Source of the DNA: Cellvibrio sp. KY-GH-1
GTDB lineage: Bacteria; Pseudomonadota; Gammaproteobacteria; Pseudomonadales; Cellvibrionaceae
Assembly (NCBI RefSeq): GCF_008806975.1
Contig: NZ_CP031728.1
Span: 124,001 to 188,000 of the forward strand
DNA length: 64,000 nucleotides
Reading direction: 5' to 3'
Both the position numbers and the translations under genes were made by a program. Shown in pieces: positions 10,031 through 17,412 of the stretch. A model generated the notes under the pieces. That model did no database searches. It worked only from the letters and a program-made list of their open reading frames with translations, and was not told where the DNA came from. Position 1 is the first letter of the stretch; each line of letters begins with the position of its first letter.

Positions 10031-10237
10031 TTAGTTGGTGTTTACACCTCTTTCCCAGCGCTTTTTCTCGCGGCGTTCTATCTGTACTACCTGGCCATTG
10101 TGAACTTGAATTTCCAATGAGCCGAATTGAATAAGTGCCAGTTGTTGTTTAATTTCTGCCAGAACTTCTTCGACAATTGCATCTTGCTTTGTCGTGTTTT
10201 CCGGGACGACTGCCGACTCTGTGCGGTGAGTTCCCAT
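10031..10237 (-). CDS. yezD: YezD family small protein (DUF2292), copy 1
   Basis: 68-residue cytoplasmic protein of the YezD/DUF2292 family, which recurs beside sulfur-assimilation genes; its biochemical role is not established. The diagnostic block IKQQLALIQFGSLEIQVHNGQ followed by VVQIERREKKRW matches the family. AGGT lies six bases before the ATG. It heads the yezD1-porin1-sbp1-cysTWA series, 170 bases before porin 1. A second copy lies at 11926-12102 in the same position relative to porin 2. The N-terminus MGTHR is shared by both copies, supporting this start. Confidence 0.85.
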   Translation of the reverse strand: MGTHRTESAVVPENTTKQDAIVEEVLAEIKQQLALIQFGSLEIQVHNGQVVQIERREKKRWERGVNTN

Positions 10238-10328
10238 TGCATACCTCGTTAGAAAATATTCTACTCTTGCGACTTTTCCCAGGAACTCCTGGATGACGTC
10301 GCCATCATATTCAGATGCTGTTAAAACT

Positions 10329-10359
10329 AAAAATACTGATTTTTTATTAGCTTATAACG
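10329..10359 (-). promoter_or_regulatory. 31-bp promoter block of yezD1, with sulfur-linked motif
   Basis: Identical over 31 bases to 12191-12221, at the same distance (about 90 bases) upstream of a yezD start. It includes TAGCTTATAACG (plus strand, 10348-10359), which also occurs at 49133-49144 upstream of the encapsulin operon. Likely a binding site for a sulfur regulator such as CysB plus core promoter; the regulator is inference. Confidence 0.6.
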
Positions 10360-10441
10360 TCAGCTTGACGGCTATAGGCATCAACGGTTTTTCACTACAC
10401 TTCCTTGTGTAGGTCGTGGATCAAAAATAAAAACGCCTTTT

Positions 10442-10538
10442 TTAAAAAGCGCGGCTCTTAAAAACGCCTTTCTCTTAAAAGCGCCTATTTATTAAAAACG
10501 CCCCTCAATTAAAAGCGGCTATTTATTAAAAACGAAAG
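10442..10538. repeat. Degenerate 17-bp tandem repeat after porin 2
   Basis: Five to six units of about 17-18 bases, alternating TTAAAAACGCC and TTAAAAGCGCC cores, run from 10442 into the porin 2 stop codon (10526-10528). No T-rich hairpin terminator was seen here. Confidence 0.55.
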
Positions 10539-11809
10539 TCCACACCCAATGCGAAAATGCTGTCGGTAGTGGCTTTGGTGCTGATGGCTGCATCGCCTTG
10601 GGCTTCCACATCGGCGTAGTAACCAAAAATACGGGTGGCATCATTCAGGGCGTAATCAAGGCCCAGCGCTAATGCATCCAGGTCTACATCGTCATAGGTG
10701 GTGTTGAGTGGGGTAGAGGTGCTGTTGGCGTATTGGAATTTGGCAGACCAGGGGCCTGCGATTTTCCAAACACCATTTATCACGTAGCCATCTTGCTCTT
10801 TGTAGACTGTACCCGCGGCGCCATCCCATTCGGCCAGTGGGTTAATACCATTTTGCGCACCCAGTGTTGTTGTGGTGGCGTTTACGAAACTGGTGAAACC
10901 ACCCAGGCTGTCAACATCGTCATGAGCTTCAGCAGTTTGGTAGATCGCGCCCAATTTGACGGGGCCGAGAACCACTTCACCTACCAAACGCGCTGTATCG
11001 CTCGTGGCAACATTGCTTTCATAAGCGGCGCCCACAAACCAGCTGCTTTTGCCGTAACCGATAGAGACTGATTGGCCAGAGGCAAAGCCGTTGTCATCCT
11101 GTTGATTGGTTGCAGATTGCTCTACACCCGTTTCTTCTGCCTGTACTGCGGCAAGGTTAATTTCCAGGCCGCCAAGCAGGATGGGCGAGGTGTATTGGAT
11201 AACGTTATCGACGCGGTTTTCACCGACCAAGTAGGTGCCTATATCGGCCAAAGGCGCTTCATTGAAACGGTCGATATCAGTTTTTTGCACCGCAGGGACG
11301 TAAGAATTTTTAACGATGGTGCCGTTGCGACCCGCGAGTGAGCGCAGCGGGGTATCGTTTTTACCGGCGAGTAACGCACCCCAGTTGCCGCGCAGGCCGC
11401 CGAAGATATTGCGCTGTACCAGCTCGCGGCCATTGCTGTTGGTGCCGTTGTCGTAATCCACACCGTATTCAATCCGGTAAAACACATTCAGGCCGGCGGC
11501 TGCATCAAAATCACCTTGCACACCCAGGCGTGAGCCAATGCTTTCTACGGTGAAGCTATCCAGTTCATCGGTCACATCAGTAGCGCCAACTTGGCGGAAA
11601 GTCGTGGCGCCAGCGGCGGTGGGGGCAAAGGCAATTTTTTCGAAATCGTATTGGCCAGCGGTTACTTGAACCTTGCCATAAATAGCAGGGAAGCCCGCGG
11701 AGGCGTTAACAGAAATTGCCAAGCCTACTGCAGTGAACAATGCATTGCGTGCGAAAACTGAAGTAATCAATGTGGTTTTATTGTGTGACCACTGGGTAAC
11801 TAATAACAT
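10526..11809 (-). CDS. Trimeric-type outer-membrane porin (copy 2)
   Basis: Paralogue of the porin at 8610-9860, with the same layout: 427 residues, signal peptide to Ala38 (AISVNASA), mature GFPAIYGKVQVTAGQYD, internal ESIGSRLGVQGDFDA and FYRIEYGVD blocks, C-terminal ALGVDFRF with terminal Phe. It has an extra short segment near residue 165 (AGRNGTIVKNSYVP) absent from copy 1, probably a surface loop difference. The ATG at 11809 has GGAG eight bases upstream, exactly as in copy 1; the in-frame ATG at 11821 lacks such a site. It follows yezD2 and ends in a tandem-repeat tract. Presumed role is sulfate or organosulfur entry. Confidence 0.85.
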   Translation of the reverse strand: MLLVTQWSHNKTTLITSVFARNALFTAVGLAISVNASAGFPAIYGKVQVTAGQYDFEKIAFAPTAAGATTFRQVGATDVTDELDSFTVESIGSRLGVQGDFDAAAGLNVFYRIEYGVDYDNGTNSNGRELVQRNIFGGLRGNWGALLAGKNDTPLRSLAGRNGTIVKNSYVPAVQKTDIDRFNEAPLADIGTYLVGENRVDNVIQYTSPILLGGLEINLAAVQAEETGVEQSATNQQDDNGFASGQSVSIGYGKSSWFVGAAYESNVATSDTARLVGEVVLGPVKLGAIYQTAEAHDDVDSLGGFTSFVNATTTTLGAQNGINPLAEWDGAAGTVYKEQDGYVINGVWKIAGPWSAKFQYANSTSTPLNTTYDDVDLDALALGLDYALNDATRIFGYYADVEAQGDAAISTKATTDSIFALGVDFRF

Positions 11810-11836
11810 GCTAATCTCCAAAATTTGGGTGTCACA

Positions 11837-11855
11837 TCCGGTGGTCCGGTCAGTG
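11837..11855 (-). promoter_or_regulatory. Porin leader motif, copy 2
   Basis: Identical 19-base partner of 9889-9907, 28 bases upstream of the porin 2 start and with GTGA following on the minus strand in both copies. Flanking bases differ, so conservation is local. Confidence 0.45.
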
Positions 11856-11925
11856 TTTTTAGTAAGTTATATTTAATAAAAAATTAAATAGCTAACAAAA
11901 TCTATGGTTAAAAAAAGCCATGGAT

Positions 11926-12102
11926 TTAACGGGCGTTGACGCCTTTATCCCAGCGCTTTTTCTCGCGGCTTTCCAACTGCACGACTTGCCCGTTGTGGAT
12001 TTGGATCTCCACAGAACCGTAGCGAATATGTGCCAGCTGACGTTTTATCTCGGCCAATACATCTTCAATACTGTTGGCGATTTCTGGACGATGGGTTCCC
12101 AT
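11926..12102 (-). CDS. yezD: YezD family small protein (DUF2292), copy 2
   Basis: 58-residue paralogue of YezD1. Translation gives MGTHRPEIANSIEDVLAEIK at the N-terminus, then a YGSVEIQIHNGQVVQLE block and the KKRWDKGVN tail, clearly the same family as copy 1. GAGG lies six bases before the ATG. It is shorter than copy 1 by ten residues, lost in the variable N-terminal part. It is followed 116 bases later by porin 2, repeating the yezD1-porin1 order. Family members sit with sulfate-assimilation genes; function unknown. Confidence 0.85.
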   Translation of the reverse strand: MGTHRPEIANSIEDVLAEIKRQLAHIRYGSVEIQIHNGQVVQLESREKKRWDKGVNAR

Positions 12103-12190
12103 AAAAACCTCGCAGGAAATTTGTCGGTGCGTTATTCGGGCACATAAATTCCCGAAGTCGGCGCAATCATAGGGAGGATGTTTATAAACG

Positions 12191-12221
12191 AAAAATACTG
12201 ATTTTTTATTAGCTTATAACG
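12191..12221 (-). promoter_or_regulatory. 31-bp promoter block of yezD2, with sulfur-linked motif
   Basis: Exact 31-base match to 10329-10359, 89 bases upstream of the yezD2 start, including TAGCTTATAACG (plus strand, 12210-12221). Sequence just outside the block differs between copies, so the block itself is under selection or recently duplicated. Confidence 0.6.
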
Positions 12222-12302
12222 AAGTTTTTCGTTGCTAGACGAATAGTTTATTAGCCAACATCGGCCTGCTTAAAAATCAGCAAATGCGAAAACAAACTGC
12301 TC

Positions 12303-12334
12303 AAAAAACAACACTCGCGCGGGGCGAGTGTTGT
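12303..12334 (-). terminator. Intrinsic terminator downstream of sbp2 (minus strand)
   Basis: Perfect 11-bp stem (ACAACACTCGC 12308-12318, GCGAGTGTTGT 12324-12334) with a 5-base loop; on the minus strand it is followed by six T. It separates the sbp2 transcript from the yezD2-porin2 unit. The rest of 12335-12507 shows nothing further. Confidence 0.85.
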
Positions 12335-12507
12335 GGGTGATTATTTTTTGCACGAGAAAGTAAATGGTTTTCTCGCACTAAATAATCTGTTTTTTTGCCA
12401 GGATTTATTCAATCCAATCATCATTCAGGTGTTTATGGTTCAAACACCTGTCTCTGATTTTGATCTTGCGACTGGTTCATTATGACTTGGCCCTTATGAC
12501 TTTTCCC

Positions 12508-13530
12508 TTACGATTTGGGAACTTCGTAAATCTTGTCGAAGATACCCCCGTCACCAAAGTGTTGTGGTTGGGCCTTATCCCAGCCGCCGAAATCAGCAAT
12601 CGTAGTGAAATCAATCGCTGGGAAGTTTTTCGCGTAGGTTTTGGCTACCTGTGGGTCGCGTGGGCGATAGAAGTTTTTTGCTGCAATCTCCTGGCCTTCT
12701 TTGGTGTAGAGGTAGTGCAGGTAAGCATCGGCTACTTCCGTGGTGCCTTTAGCCGCCGAGTTTTTGCTAACTACAGCAACCGGTGGTTCAGCGAGGATGG
12801 AAATAGAAGGATAGACAATTTCAATTTCGTCGCTGCCCGCTTCCTGGATGGCCAGATGTGCTTCGTTTTCCCAGGCGAGAAGTACGTCGCCAATGCCACG
12901 CTGTACAAATGTGGTGGTTGAACCGCGTGCACCGGAATCCAGTACTGGCACATTCTTATAGAGTTTTTTCACAAACTCTTGTGCTGAAGTGTCAGAACCT
13001 TCTTTCTTTTTAGCGTATGCCCAGGCGGCTAAATAATTCCAGCGTGCACCGCCCGAGGTTTTCGGGTTGGGGGTAATTACTTCTACACCGGATTTCACCA
13101 GGTCATTCCAGTCTTCAATTTTTTTTGGGTTGCCTTTGCGAACCAAAAACACAATGGTAGAGGTGTAGGGTGCGCTGTTGTTTGGTAGGAGTGAAGCCCA
13201 GTTATCGGGCAGTAGCTTGCCATTTTTAGCGAGTGGGCTGATATCACCAGCCAGGGCTAAGGTAACTACGTCGGCTTTTAATCCATCGAGTACCGCGCGC
13301 GCCTGGCTGCCGGAGCCCCCATGGGATTGTTCAACTTTTACATCATCACCGGTTTTTTCTTTCCAGTGCTTGGCAAAAGCGGTGTTGAACTCGCGATAAA
13401 GTTCGCGGGTTGGATCGTAGGAAACATTTAATAGCGTAATTTCTTTAGCGAAGCTGACTGAGCTAAATAATAAGGTTGCTGCAAATAAGTTTGCAGCGGA
13501 AAAGACTTTCTTTTTACTAAACAATTTCAT
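12508..13530 (-). CDS. sbp: Sulfate-binding periplasmic protein Sbp (copy 2)
   Basis: Second periplasmic sulfate receptor, 340 residues, sharing with copy 1 the [48 protein letters not shown] and [22 protein letters not shown] blocks. Signal peptide ends near residue 28 (LLFSSVSFA). It stands alone between a terminator (12303-12334) and a 700-base gap that holds a possible sigma-54 promoter (13622-13637). With no own permease genes it presumably docks on the CysTWA channel encoded below. Different control of the two copies, or different affinity for sulfate versus thiosulfate, would explain the duplication; that is inference. Confidence 0.93.
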   Translation of the reverse strand: MKLFSKKKVFSAANLFAATLLFSSVSFAKEITLLNVSYDPTRELYREFNTAFAKHWKEKTGDDVKVEQSHGGSGSQARAVLDGLKADVVTLALAGDISPLAKNGKLLPDNWASLLPNNSAPYTSTIVFLVRKGNPKKIEDWNDLVKSGVEVITPNPKTSGGARWNYLAAWAYAKKKEGSDTSAQEFVKKLYKNVPVLDSGARGSTTTFVQRGIGDVLLAWENEAHLAIQEAGSDEIEIVYPSISILAEPPVAVVSKNSAAKGTTEVADAYLHYLYTKEGQEIAAKNFYRPRDPQVAKTYAKNFPAIDFTTIADFGGWDKAQPQHFGDGGIFDKIYEVPKS

Positions 13531-13621
13531 AAAGATTCCTTAACAATAAGCAGATTAATGACGTAACTAATGATTAGCGATAGTGCTATCCCTGCGTAAA
13601 GATCCTGTGTAAATGTCTTAA

Positions 13622-13637
13622 AGCCAGATCTGTGCCA
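13622..13637 (-). promoter_or_regulatory. Possible sigma-54 promoter for sbp2
   Basis: Minus strand TGGCACAGATCTGGCT: GG and GC of the -24/-12 pair are separated by the required 10 bases, with TGGCAC intact at -24. The -12 part (TGGCT) is off-consensus. About 90 bases upstream of sbp2. The surrounding 13531-13985 stretch otherwise shows only a doubtful open frame. Confidence 0.4.
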
Positions 13638-13986
13638 GACATAAATAAAAAATACATCGCGAAAAGAATGGCGGGGTTTAAGCGGAAAATTAAAAGGCAT
13701 AAGCCGTCGTAGTCGGCGTTTCAGCAAGCTATAGATAAATGGTTGAAGAAATTCCACCTGATAATTTGATGTTTTCATCTGCACCGGGTAAGTAGGGCAA
13801 TGTGAATGTAGATGCTTGTTTTCCAGACGGAGCTGTTGCAATGAAGACACTTGAACATAGATGGCTGTTTTAATTTCCGCACTTTCGCTAGCCAATCGCA
13901 TCAGGCGGATATTTTTATTTAAAAAAATCCGTAGTAAATCAACGCATTAAAAATTTCACACAAAAAGTAAGATTGCCTTTCATTTC

Positions 13987-14002
13987 TGGCGCGAACCTTG
14001 CC
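13987..14002 (+). promoter_or_regulatory. Sigma-54 (-24/-12) promoter candidate before the SMP-30 leader
   Basis: TGGCGCG-AACC-TTGCC matches TGGCACG-N4-TTGCW with one mismatch in each half and exact GG-N10-GC spacing (13988-13989 and 14000-14001). Predicted start near 14013, at the head of a structured, terminated leader. Confidence 0.55.
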
Positions 14003-14008
14003 ATATCT

Positions 14009-14171
14009 CCTTGCCGATTAATGACCGGCAAGGCGAACCCTATCGCCGTAGCCCGTGAAGGTCGGTTGTACTTGTTACCGCTATGTTGTTTTTGCGGGTA
14101 CAGGTTTGGTAGCGACGCCTAACGCTAATCTTGACCGGCAAAGGCTCACAACACCGGAGCCGGTCTTTTTT
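14009..14171 (+). ncRNA. Candidate small RNA or attenuated leader upstream of the SMP-30-like gene
   Basis: Begins at the predicted sigma-54 start and ends in a terminator. Visible folds: CCTTGCCG (14009-14016) with CGGCAAGG (14026-14033), and GACCGGC (14133-14139) with GCCGGTC (14159-14165) followed by six T. The roughly 160-base transcript matches no riboswitch class I recognise. It could be a free small RNA, as known for sigma-54-driven RNAs such as CrcZ, or an attenuator for the gene 70 bases downstream. Confidence 0.45.
14133..14171 (+). terminator. Intrinsic terminator inside the 14.0-14.2 kb leader
   Basis: 7-bp perfect GACCGGC/GCCGGTC stem, T6 tail at 14166-14171. It lies upstream of, not after, a plus-strand gene, which is why a small RNA or attenuation is suspected. 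Confidence 0.7.
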
Positions 14172-14242
14172 CGGCTCTATATTTTTAGAATTTTTAACCG
14201 ATCATCTTTTTCGCCATCGATTACTTTTGAGGAATCCGGTTT

Positions 14243-15241
14243 ATGACACACGTAAATGCGCAATTTTCCAATCTCCCAGGTAAAGCCAAAAAACAATTAC
14301 TTGCTGCAGCGCTGGTGGCGCCGGTGTTCATTTCTGTCAGTGCATTCGCTGCCGATGTGAAAGCACCTGCAATTCCCGGTGTGGTGAAAGAAGGCACAGT
14401 GGTGCAATTTATTAAAGAGGGATTTGAAGGCACCGAAGGTCCAATTGCTGCGCCAGATGGCAGCTTCCTTTTTACTGAAACGCGGGCGAATCGCATCACC
14501 CGTATTGCACCGGACAATTCGATTTCTACCTTTTTGGAAAATTCCAATGGCTCTAACGGATTGGCGTTTGCACCTAATGGCGATTTGATTACTGTACAGG
14601 TGAATAACAATCAGGTTGGTGTTGTTTATCCAAAAGGCCGTGAAAAAGTGTTGGTTAAAGATTATCAAGGTCAAAACTTCCAACGTACCAATGATTTGGT
14701 ATTGGCAAAAAATGGCGGCATTTATTTTACCGATAGCGGCCCCGGCCCCGACGTAAAAGCGGACCCAAAAACCGGTGTCTATTACGTTAACCCGGAGGGA
14801 AAAACCCAGCGGGTTGTAGGTATTAATGAAATTCAGCGCCCCAATGGTATTCAATTGAGCCGCGATGAAAAAACCTTGTACGTGGCCAATACCGGTGGCG
14901 AATATGTATTGTCCTTTGCGATTAATGCCGATGGTTCTTTAAAAGATCGCAAGGATTTTGCAAAGATTCCTAACGGTTTGCAAAAGAACGAGCAGGGTGC
15001 TTTATCCAGCGGTGCCGATGGTTTGGCAATTGATGCGGAAGGACGTTTGTATGTCACCTCCAATACAGGTGTGGATGTATTCGATGAAAAAGGTAAATTC
15101 CTGGGTGGAATTCCTGTGCCGCATAAACCACAAAACCTGGCCTTTGCTGGTAAAGATAAGAAAACCCTTTACATCGTTGGTCGCGGAGCGGCGTATAAGG
15201 TGGATGTACTAACCCCCGGTTTCGCCGGACGCGTTAAATAA
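14243..15241 (+). CDS. Exported SMP-30/gluconolactonase-like beta-propeller protein
   Basis: 332 residues. Signal peptide ends near Ala36 (FISVSAFA). The rest is a six-bladed beta-propeller of the SMP-30/gluconolactonase/LRE family, with the repeating phrases EGFEGTEGPIAAPDGSFLFTE, GLAFAPNGDL, FQRTNDLVLAKNGGIYFTDSG, QRPNGIQLSRDEKTLYVANT and GADGLAIDAEGRLYVTSNTG. Metal-binding Glu (EGP), Asn (RTND) and Asp (GADG) positions are kept, so it may be a Ca-dependent lactonase acting in the periplasm. GAGGA lies nine bases before the ATG. Followed 150 bases later by a dienelactone hydrolase gene; two lactone/ester hydrolases in series suggest one catabolic route, substrate unknown. A leader with sigma-54 promoter and terminator precedes it. 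Confidence 0.85.
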   Translation: MTHVNAQFSNLPGKAKKQLLAAALVAPVFISVSAFAADVKAPAIPGVVKEGTVVQFIKEGFEGTEGPIAAPDGSFLFTETRANRITRIAPDNSISTFLENSNGSNGLAFAPNGDLITVQVNNNQVGVVYPKGREKVLVKDYQGQNFQRTNDLVLAKNGGIYFTDSGPGPDVKADPKTGVYYVNPEGKTQRVVGINEIQRPNGIQLSRDEKTLYVANTGGEYVLSFAINADGSLKDRKDFAKIPNGLQKNEQGALSSGADGLAIDAEGRLYVTSNTGVDVFDEKGKFLGGIPVPHKPQNLAFAGKDKKTLYIVGRGAAYKVDVLTPGFAGRVK

Positions 15242-15393
15242 AAACTAGCTTGCTTGCTCTGGCATCGTTAAATTTGACTTCAAATGCTCATTTACTAAGG
15301 TAAACCCGAGGGGCGGTCCTTTCGTCTTGCGAAAAAATTTGCCTTGCCAGTTCTGCGCCCTATACGTTTTTAAATTATATTCAGGGAGTTTGT

Positions 15394-16287
15394 ATGACTC
15401 GCAAAACGGCGGATGATTTTCATCCGGAAGTATTAAAACTGTTTGATCAATATGTTCACGGGCAGGCGTCGCGGCGCGATTTCCTGGTGGGCGCTGCTAA
15501 ATATGCAGCGCTCGCTGGTGTGACTGCAACGGGTTTATTGGCTGCATTGAGTCCGCAATTTGCAGCGGCGCAACAAGTAAAGCCCGATGATGCGCGTATC
15601 TCTGCCAGTTATGTGGAAATTGATTCACCCAATGGCAACGGCAAGATTCGCGGCTATCTGGTCAAACCGGCGAAAGCAGCGGGGAAATTGCCCACGGTAT
15701 TGGTGGTGCATGAAAACCGCGGGTTGAATCCGCACATCGAAGATATTACTCGCCGTATTGCGCTGGATAATTTTATTGCCTTTGCGCCAGACGCGTTATT
15801 TACCCTGGGCGGTTATCCTGGTGATGAAGACAAGGCGCGCGAGTTATTCCAGAAACTGGATCAAACCAAAACCCAGGAAGATTTTGTGAATGCCGCGAGC
15901 TATCTAAAAAAATTGCCGGATGCTAATGGCAAGGTTGGGGTAGTGGGCTTCTGTTACGGTGGTGGTATTGCCAATTTCCTGGCAACACGTTTGCCGGATC
16001 TGGCTGCAGCAGTACCTTTCTATGGTCGTCAACCGGAAGCAGCAGATGTAGCGAAAATTAAGGCACCTTTGTTAATTCATTACGCGGGTGTTGATGATCG
16101 CATTAATGCCGGTTGGCCTGCCTATGAAACTGCACTCAAGGCCGCGAAAATAAATCACCAGGCATTTATTTACGAAGGTAGTCAACACGGTTTCAATAAC
16201 GACACCACGCCGCGCTTTGATGAAAAAGCCGCAAAACTGGCGTGGAGCAGGACGATTGAATTCTTTAACAAGCATTTGCGAACTTAA
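15394..16287 (+). CDS. Tat-exported dienelactone hydrolase family protein
   Basis: 297-residue alpha/beta-hydrolase of the dienelactone hydrolase family. N-terminus carries a twin-arginine signal, SRRDFLVGAAK (residues 26-36) plus a hydrophobic stretch ending near FAAAQQ, so the folded enzyme goes to the periplasm. Catalytic Cys187 sits in the nucleophile elbow GFCYGGG; the Asp is in HYAGVDDRIN and the His in SQHGFNN. HENRGLNPHIEDITRR is another family block. GGGAG lies just before the ATG. Together with the SMP-30-like protein upstream it points to periplasmic lactone or ester hydrolysis. No clear terminator follows; a cluster of palindromic repeats does. Confidence 0.88.
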   Translation: MTRKTADDFHPEVLKLFDQYVHGQASRRDFLVGAAKYAALAGVTATGLLAALSPQFAAAQQVKPDDARISASYVEIDSPNGNGKIRGYLVKPAKAAGKLPTVLVVHENRGLNPHIEDITRRIALDNFIAFAPDALFTLGGYPGDEDKARELFQKLDQTKTQEDFVNAASYLKKLPDANGKVGVVGFCYGGGIANFLATRLPDLAAAVPFYGRQPEAADVAKIKAPLLIHYAGVDDRINAGWPAYETALKAAKINHQAFIYEGSQHGFNNDTTPRFDEKAAKLAWSRTIEFFNKHLRT

Positions 16288-16340
16288 TTTATCGTCGTTA
16301 ATTAATCACAAATCTGCGCAATTAAATACCTAGCTTTTAA

Positions 16341-16475
16341 TCTCCCCCAGCCCCCTCTTTTCCAAAGAGGGGGAGCCAATTTCTCTCGTTTCACAAGCTC
16401 CTTTCTTTTCACAAGTGCCACCCTTTTACAAAGGGAGACTGGGAGGGATTTAATTCCCCTCTTCGGAAAAAGGGG
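16341..16475. repeat. Cluster of three C/G-rich palindromes (dispersed repeat)
   Basis: Three related hairpins in 135 bases: CCCCCTCTTT/AAAGAGGGGG (16351-16373), CCCTTT/AAAGGG (16421-16435) and an imperfect CCCCTCTT/AAAAGGGGG (about 16456-16476). GGGAGGGATTT between them also occurs after the hairpin at 7474. Looks like a degenerate REP-type array. Confidence 0.5.
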
Positions 16476-16486
16476 GCTTGGAGCGA

Positions 16487-16984
16487 TTACAAATGTTGGC
16501 TTATATTTTTAAGTGAAAGAAGCAAAGTCATAGGATCAGTCGGGGATTTCTGGAATCCATATTGTAAATAAAATTGCTTCGCTTGCTCTGATATTGCATG
16601 TACTAGTAACCCTCTCACCCCTACATTACTAGCAATAGCGAGTGTCCTTAACATTGCATCTTTTAGCAGGGCGGCTCCAAGGCGTTTCCCTTGAAATTTT
16701 ATGTCAACCGCAAGACGTCCGAGAATGATAACGGGAATAGGATCTGGCATTCCGCGAGAAAAACTTCCCGCTGCTGAAATTCTTTCGATACTTCCTGTGG
16801 CAAGTGCGTAGTAGCCGATAACCCTTGAGCCATCTTCACAAATAACGAATGTTCTGCTTGCACCGCTTTCCTGATTCTTTAAAGCCCTGCGAATAAGCCA
16901 CTCATCCAGTGTGCTATTTCCGCTATTAAAATTTCCTAATTCATGTGTGGAGGCGAGTAGGCCAGGTGCTGTTATTTTTCCCAA
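16487..16984 (-). CDS. GNAT acetyltransferase toxin (TacT/AtaT-type)
   Basis: 165-residue Gcn5-related N-acetyltransferase. Members paired with a DUF1778 antitoxin acetylate the amino group of aminoacyl-tRNAs and stop translation. Family blocks seen: FNSGNSTLDEWLIRRALKNQ near the N-terminus, IGYYALATGSIE, the acetyl-CoA loop VDIKFQGKRLGAALLKDAM, and the C-terminal AKQFYLQYGFQKSPTDPMTLLL with its catalytic Tyr region. Its start lies inside the end of the antitoxin gene (13-base overlap), the usual antitoxin-first order. No terminator was seen before the palindrome cluster downstream. Confidence 0.88.
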   Translation of the reverse strand: MGKITAPGLLASTHELGNFNSGNSTLDEWLIRRALKNQESGASRTFVICEDGSRVIGYYALATGSIERISAAGSFSRGMPDPIPVIILGRLAVDIKFQGKRLGAALLKDAMLRTLAIASNVGVRGLLVHAISEQAKQFYLQYGFQKSPTDPMTLLLSLKNISQHL

Positions 16985-17238
16985 GGCGATTCCTCATTCA
17001 GCAGCGCTTTCAACTTTGCATTTTCTGGAATCGGGGCCGTTAACGCCGCTTCAAAATCTTTAAAATCTTTATCGTTAAATTGCAGCAAGCGTTGGTCGAG
17101 GAGGACATTCTCCGCTTCCCTGCAAGCGACATCCAAAATAAATGCACTTCTGTCTTTGTTTAGCAGTGCTGCGGCTTTGGTTAATAAGGCGTGTTGACTG
17201 GGTTCAACACGCATATTGATTGGTGCTGTTCTAGACAT
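16972..17238 (-). CDS. DUF1778 ribbon-helix-helix antitoxin (TacA-type)
   Basis: 88 residues. N-terminal ribbon-helix-helix DNA-binding domain (RTAPINMRVEPSQHALLTKAA) and a C-terminal toxin-neutralising tail (LLNEESPWEK), as in DUF1778 antitoxins. It overlaps the GNAT toxin gene. Upstream, an inverted repeat at 17251-17273 is the probable autoregulatory operator. The divergent GntR gene starts about 170 bases away. Confidence 0.88.
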   Translation of the reverse strand: MSRTAPINMRVEPSQHALLTKAAALLNKDRSAFILDVACREAENVLLDQRLLQFNDKDFKDFEAALTAPIPENAKLKALLNEESPWEK

Positions 17239-17250
17239 TGCCTGATCTCC

Positions 17251-17273
17251 ATGTGTATCTAATGAATATACAT
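17251..17273 (-). promoter_or_regulatory. Probable operator of the TacAT-type module
   Basis: ATGTGTAT (17251-17258) and ATATACAT (17266-17273) form an inverted repeat (7 of 8 pairs) 13 bases upstream of the antitoxin start, where ribbon-helix-helix autoregulators bind. Confidence 0.5.
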
Positions 17274-17377
17274 TCTAGGACTCCTAATGGCTAGGCGCAA
17301 TCGGATTTGCGGGCTATAGGTTTGTCCAAAGACAAAAAGGTAAGAGGGGGCACTGAATTGGCAGTTATCTCTCGGTC

Positions 17378-17412
17378 TTGCTCCTTAAATTCAACTGTGT
17401 ATACTGTGTATA
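17378..17412 (+). promoter_or_regulatory. Promoter and palindromic operator of the GntR/ABC operon
   Basis: -35 TTGCTC (17378-17383), 16-base spacer, -10 TATACT (17400-17405). The perfect palindrome TATAC-TGT-GTATA (17400-17412) covers the -10 and ends at the A of the regulator ATG. The predicted start of transcription is about 17412, so the mRNA would be leaderless. Fits autorepression. Confidence 0.55.

Noticed and set aside
13527..13901. 124-residue open frame overlapping the sbp2 start
   Set aside because: No family-like sequence, overlaps a probable promoter, and the composition (many Leu/His/Arg clusters) looks non-coding; only the C-terminal hydrophobic part gave pause.
17307..17411. 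Longer N-terminus for the GntR regulator
   Set aside because: Unlike the family, and it runs through the promoter and operator.
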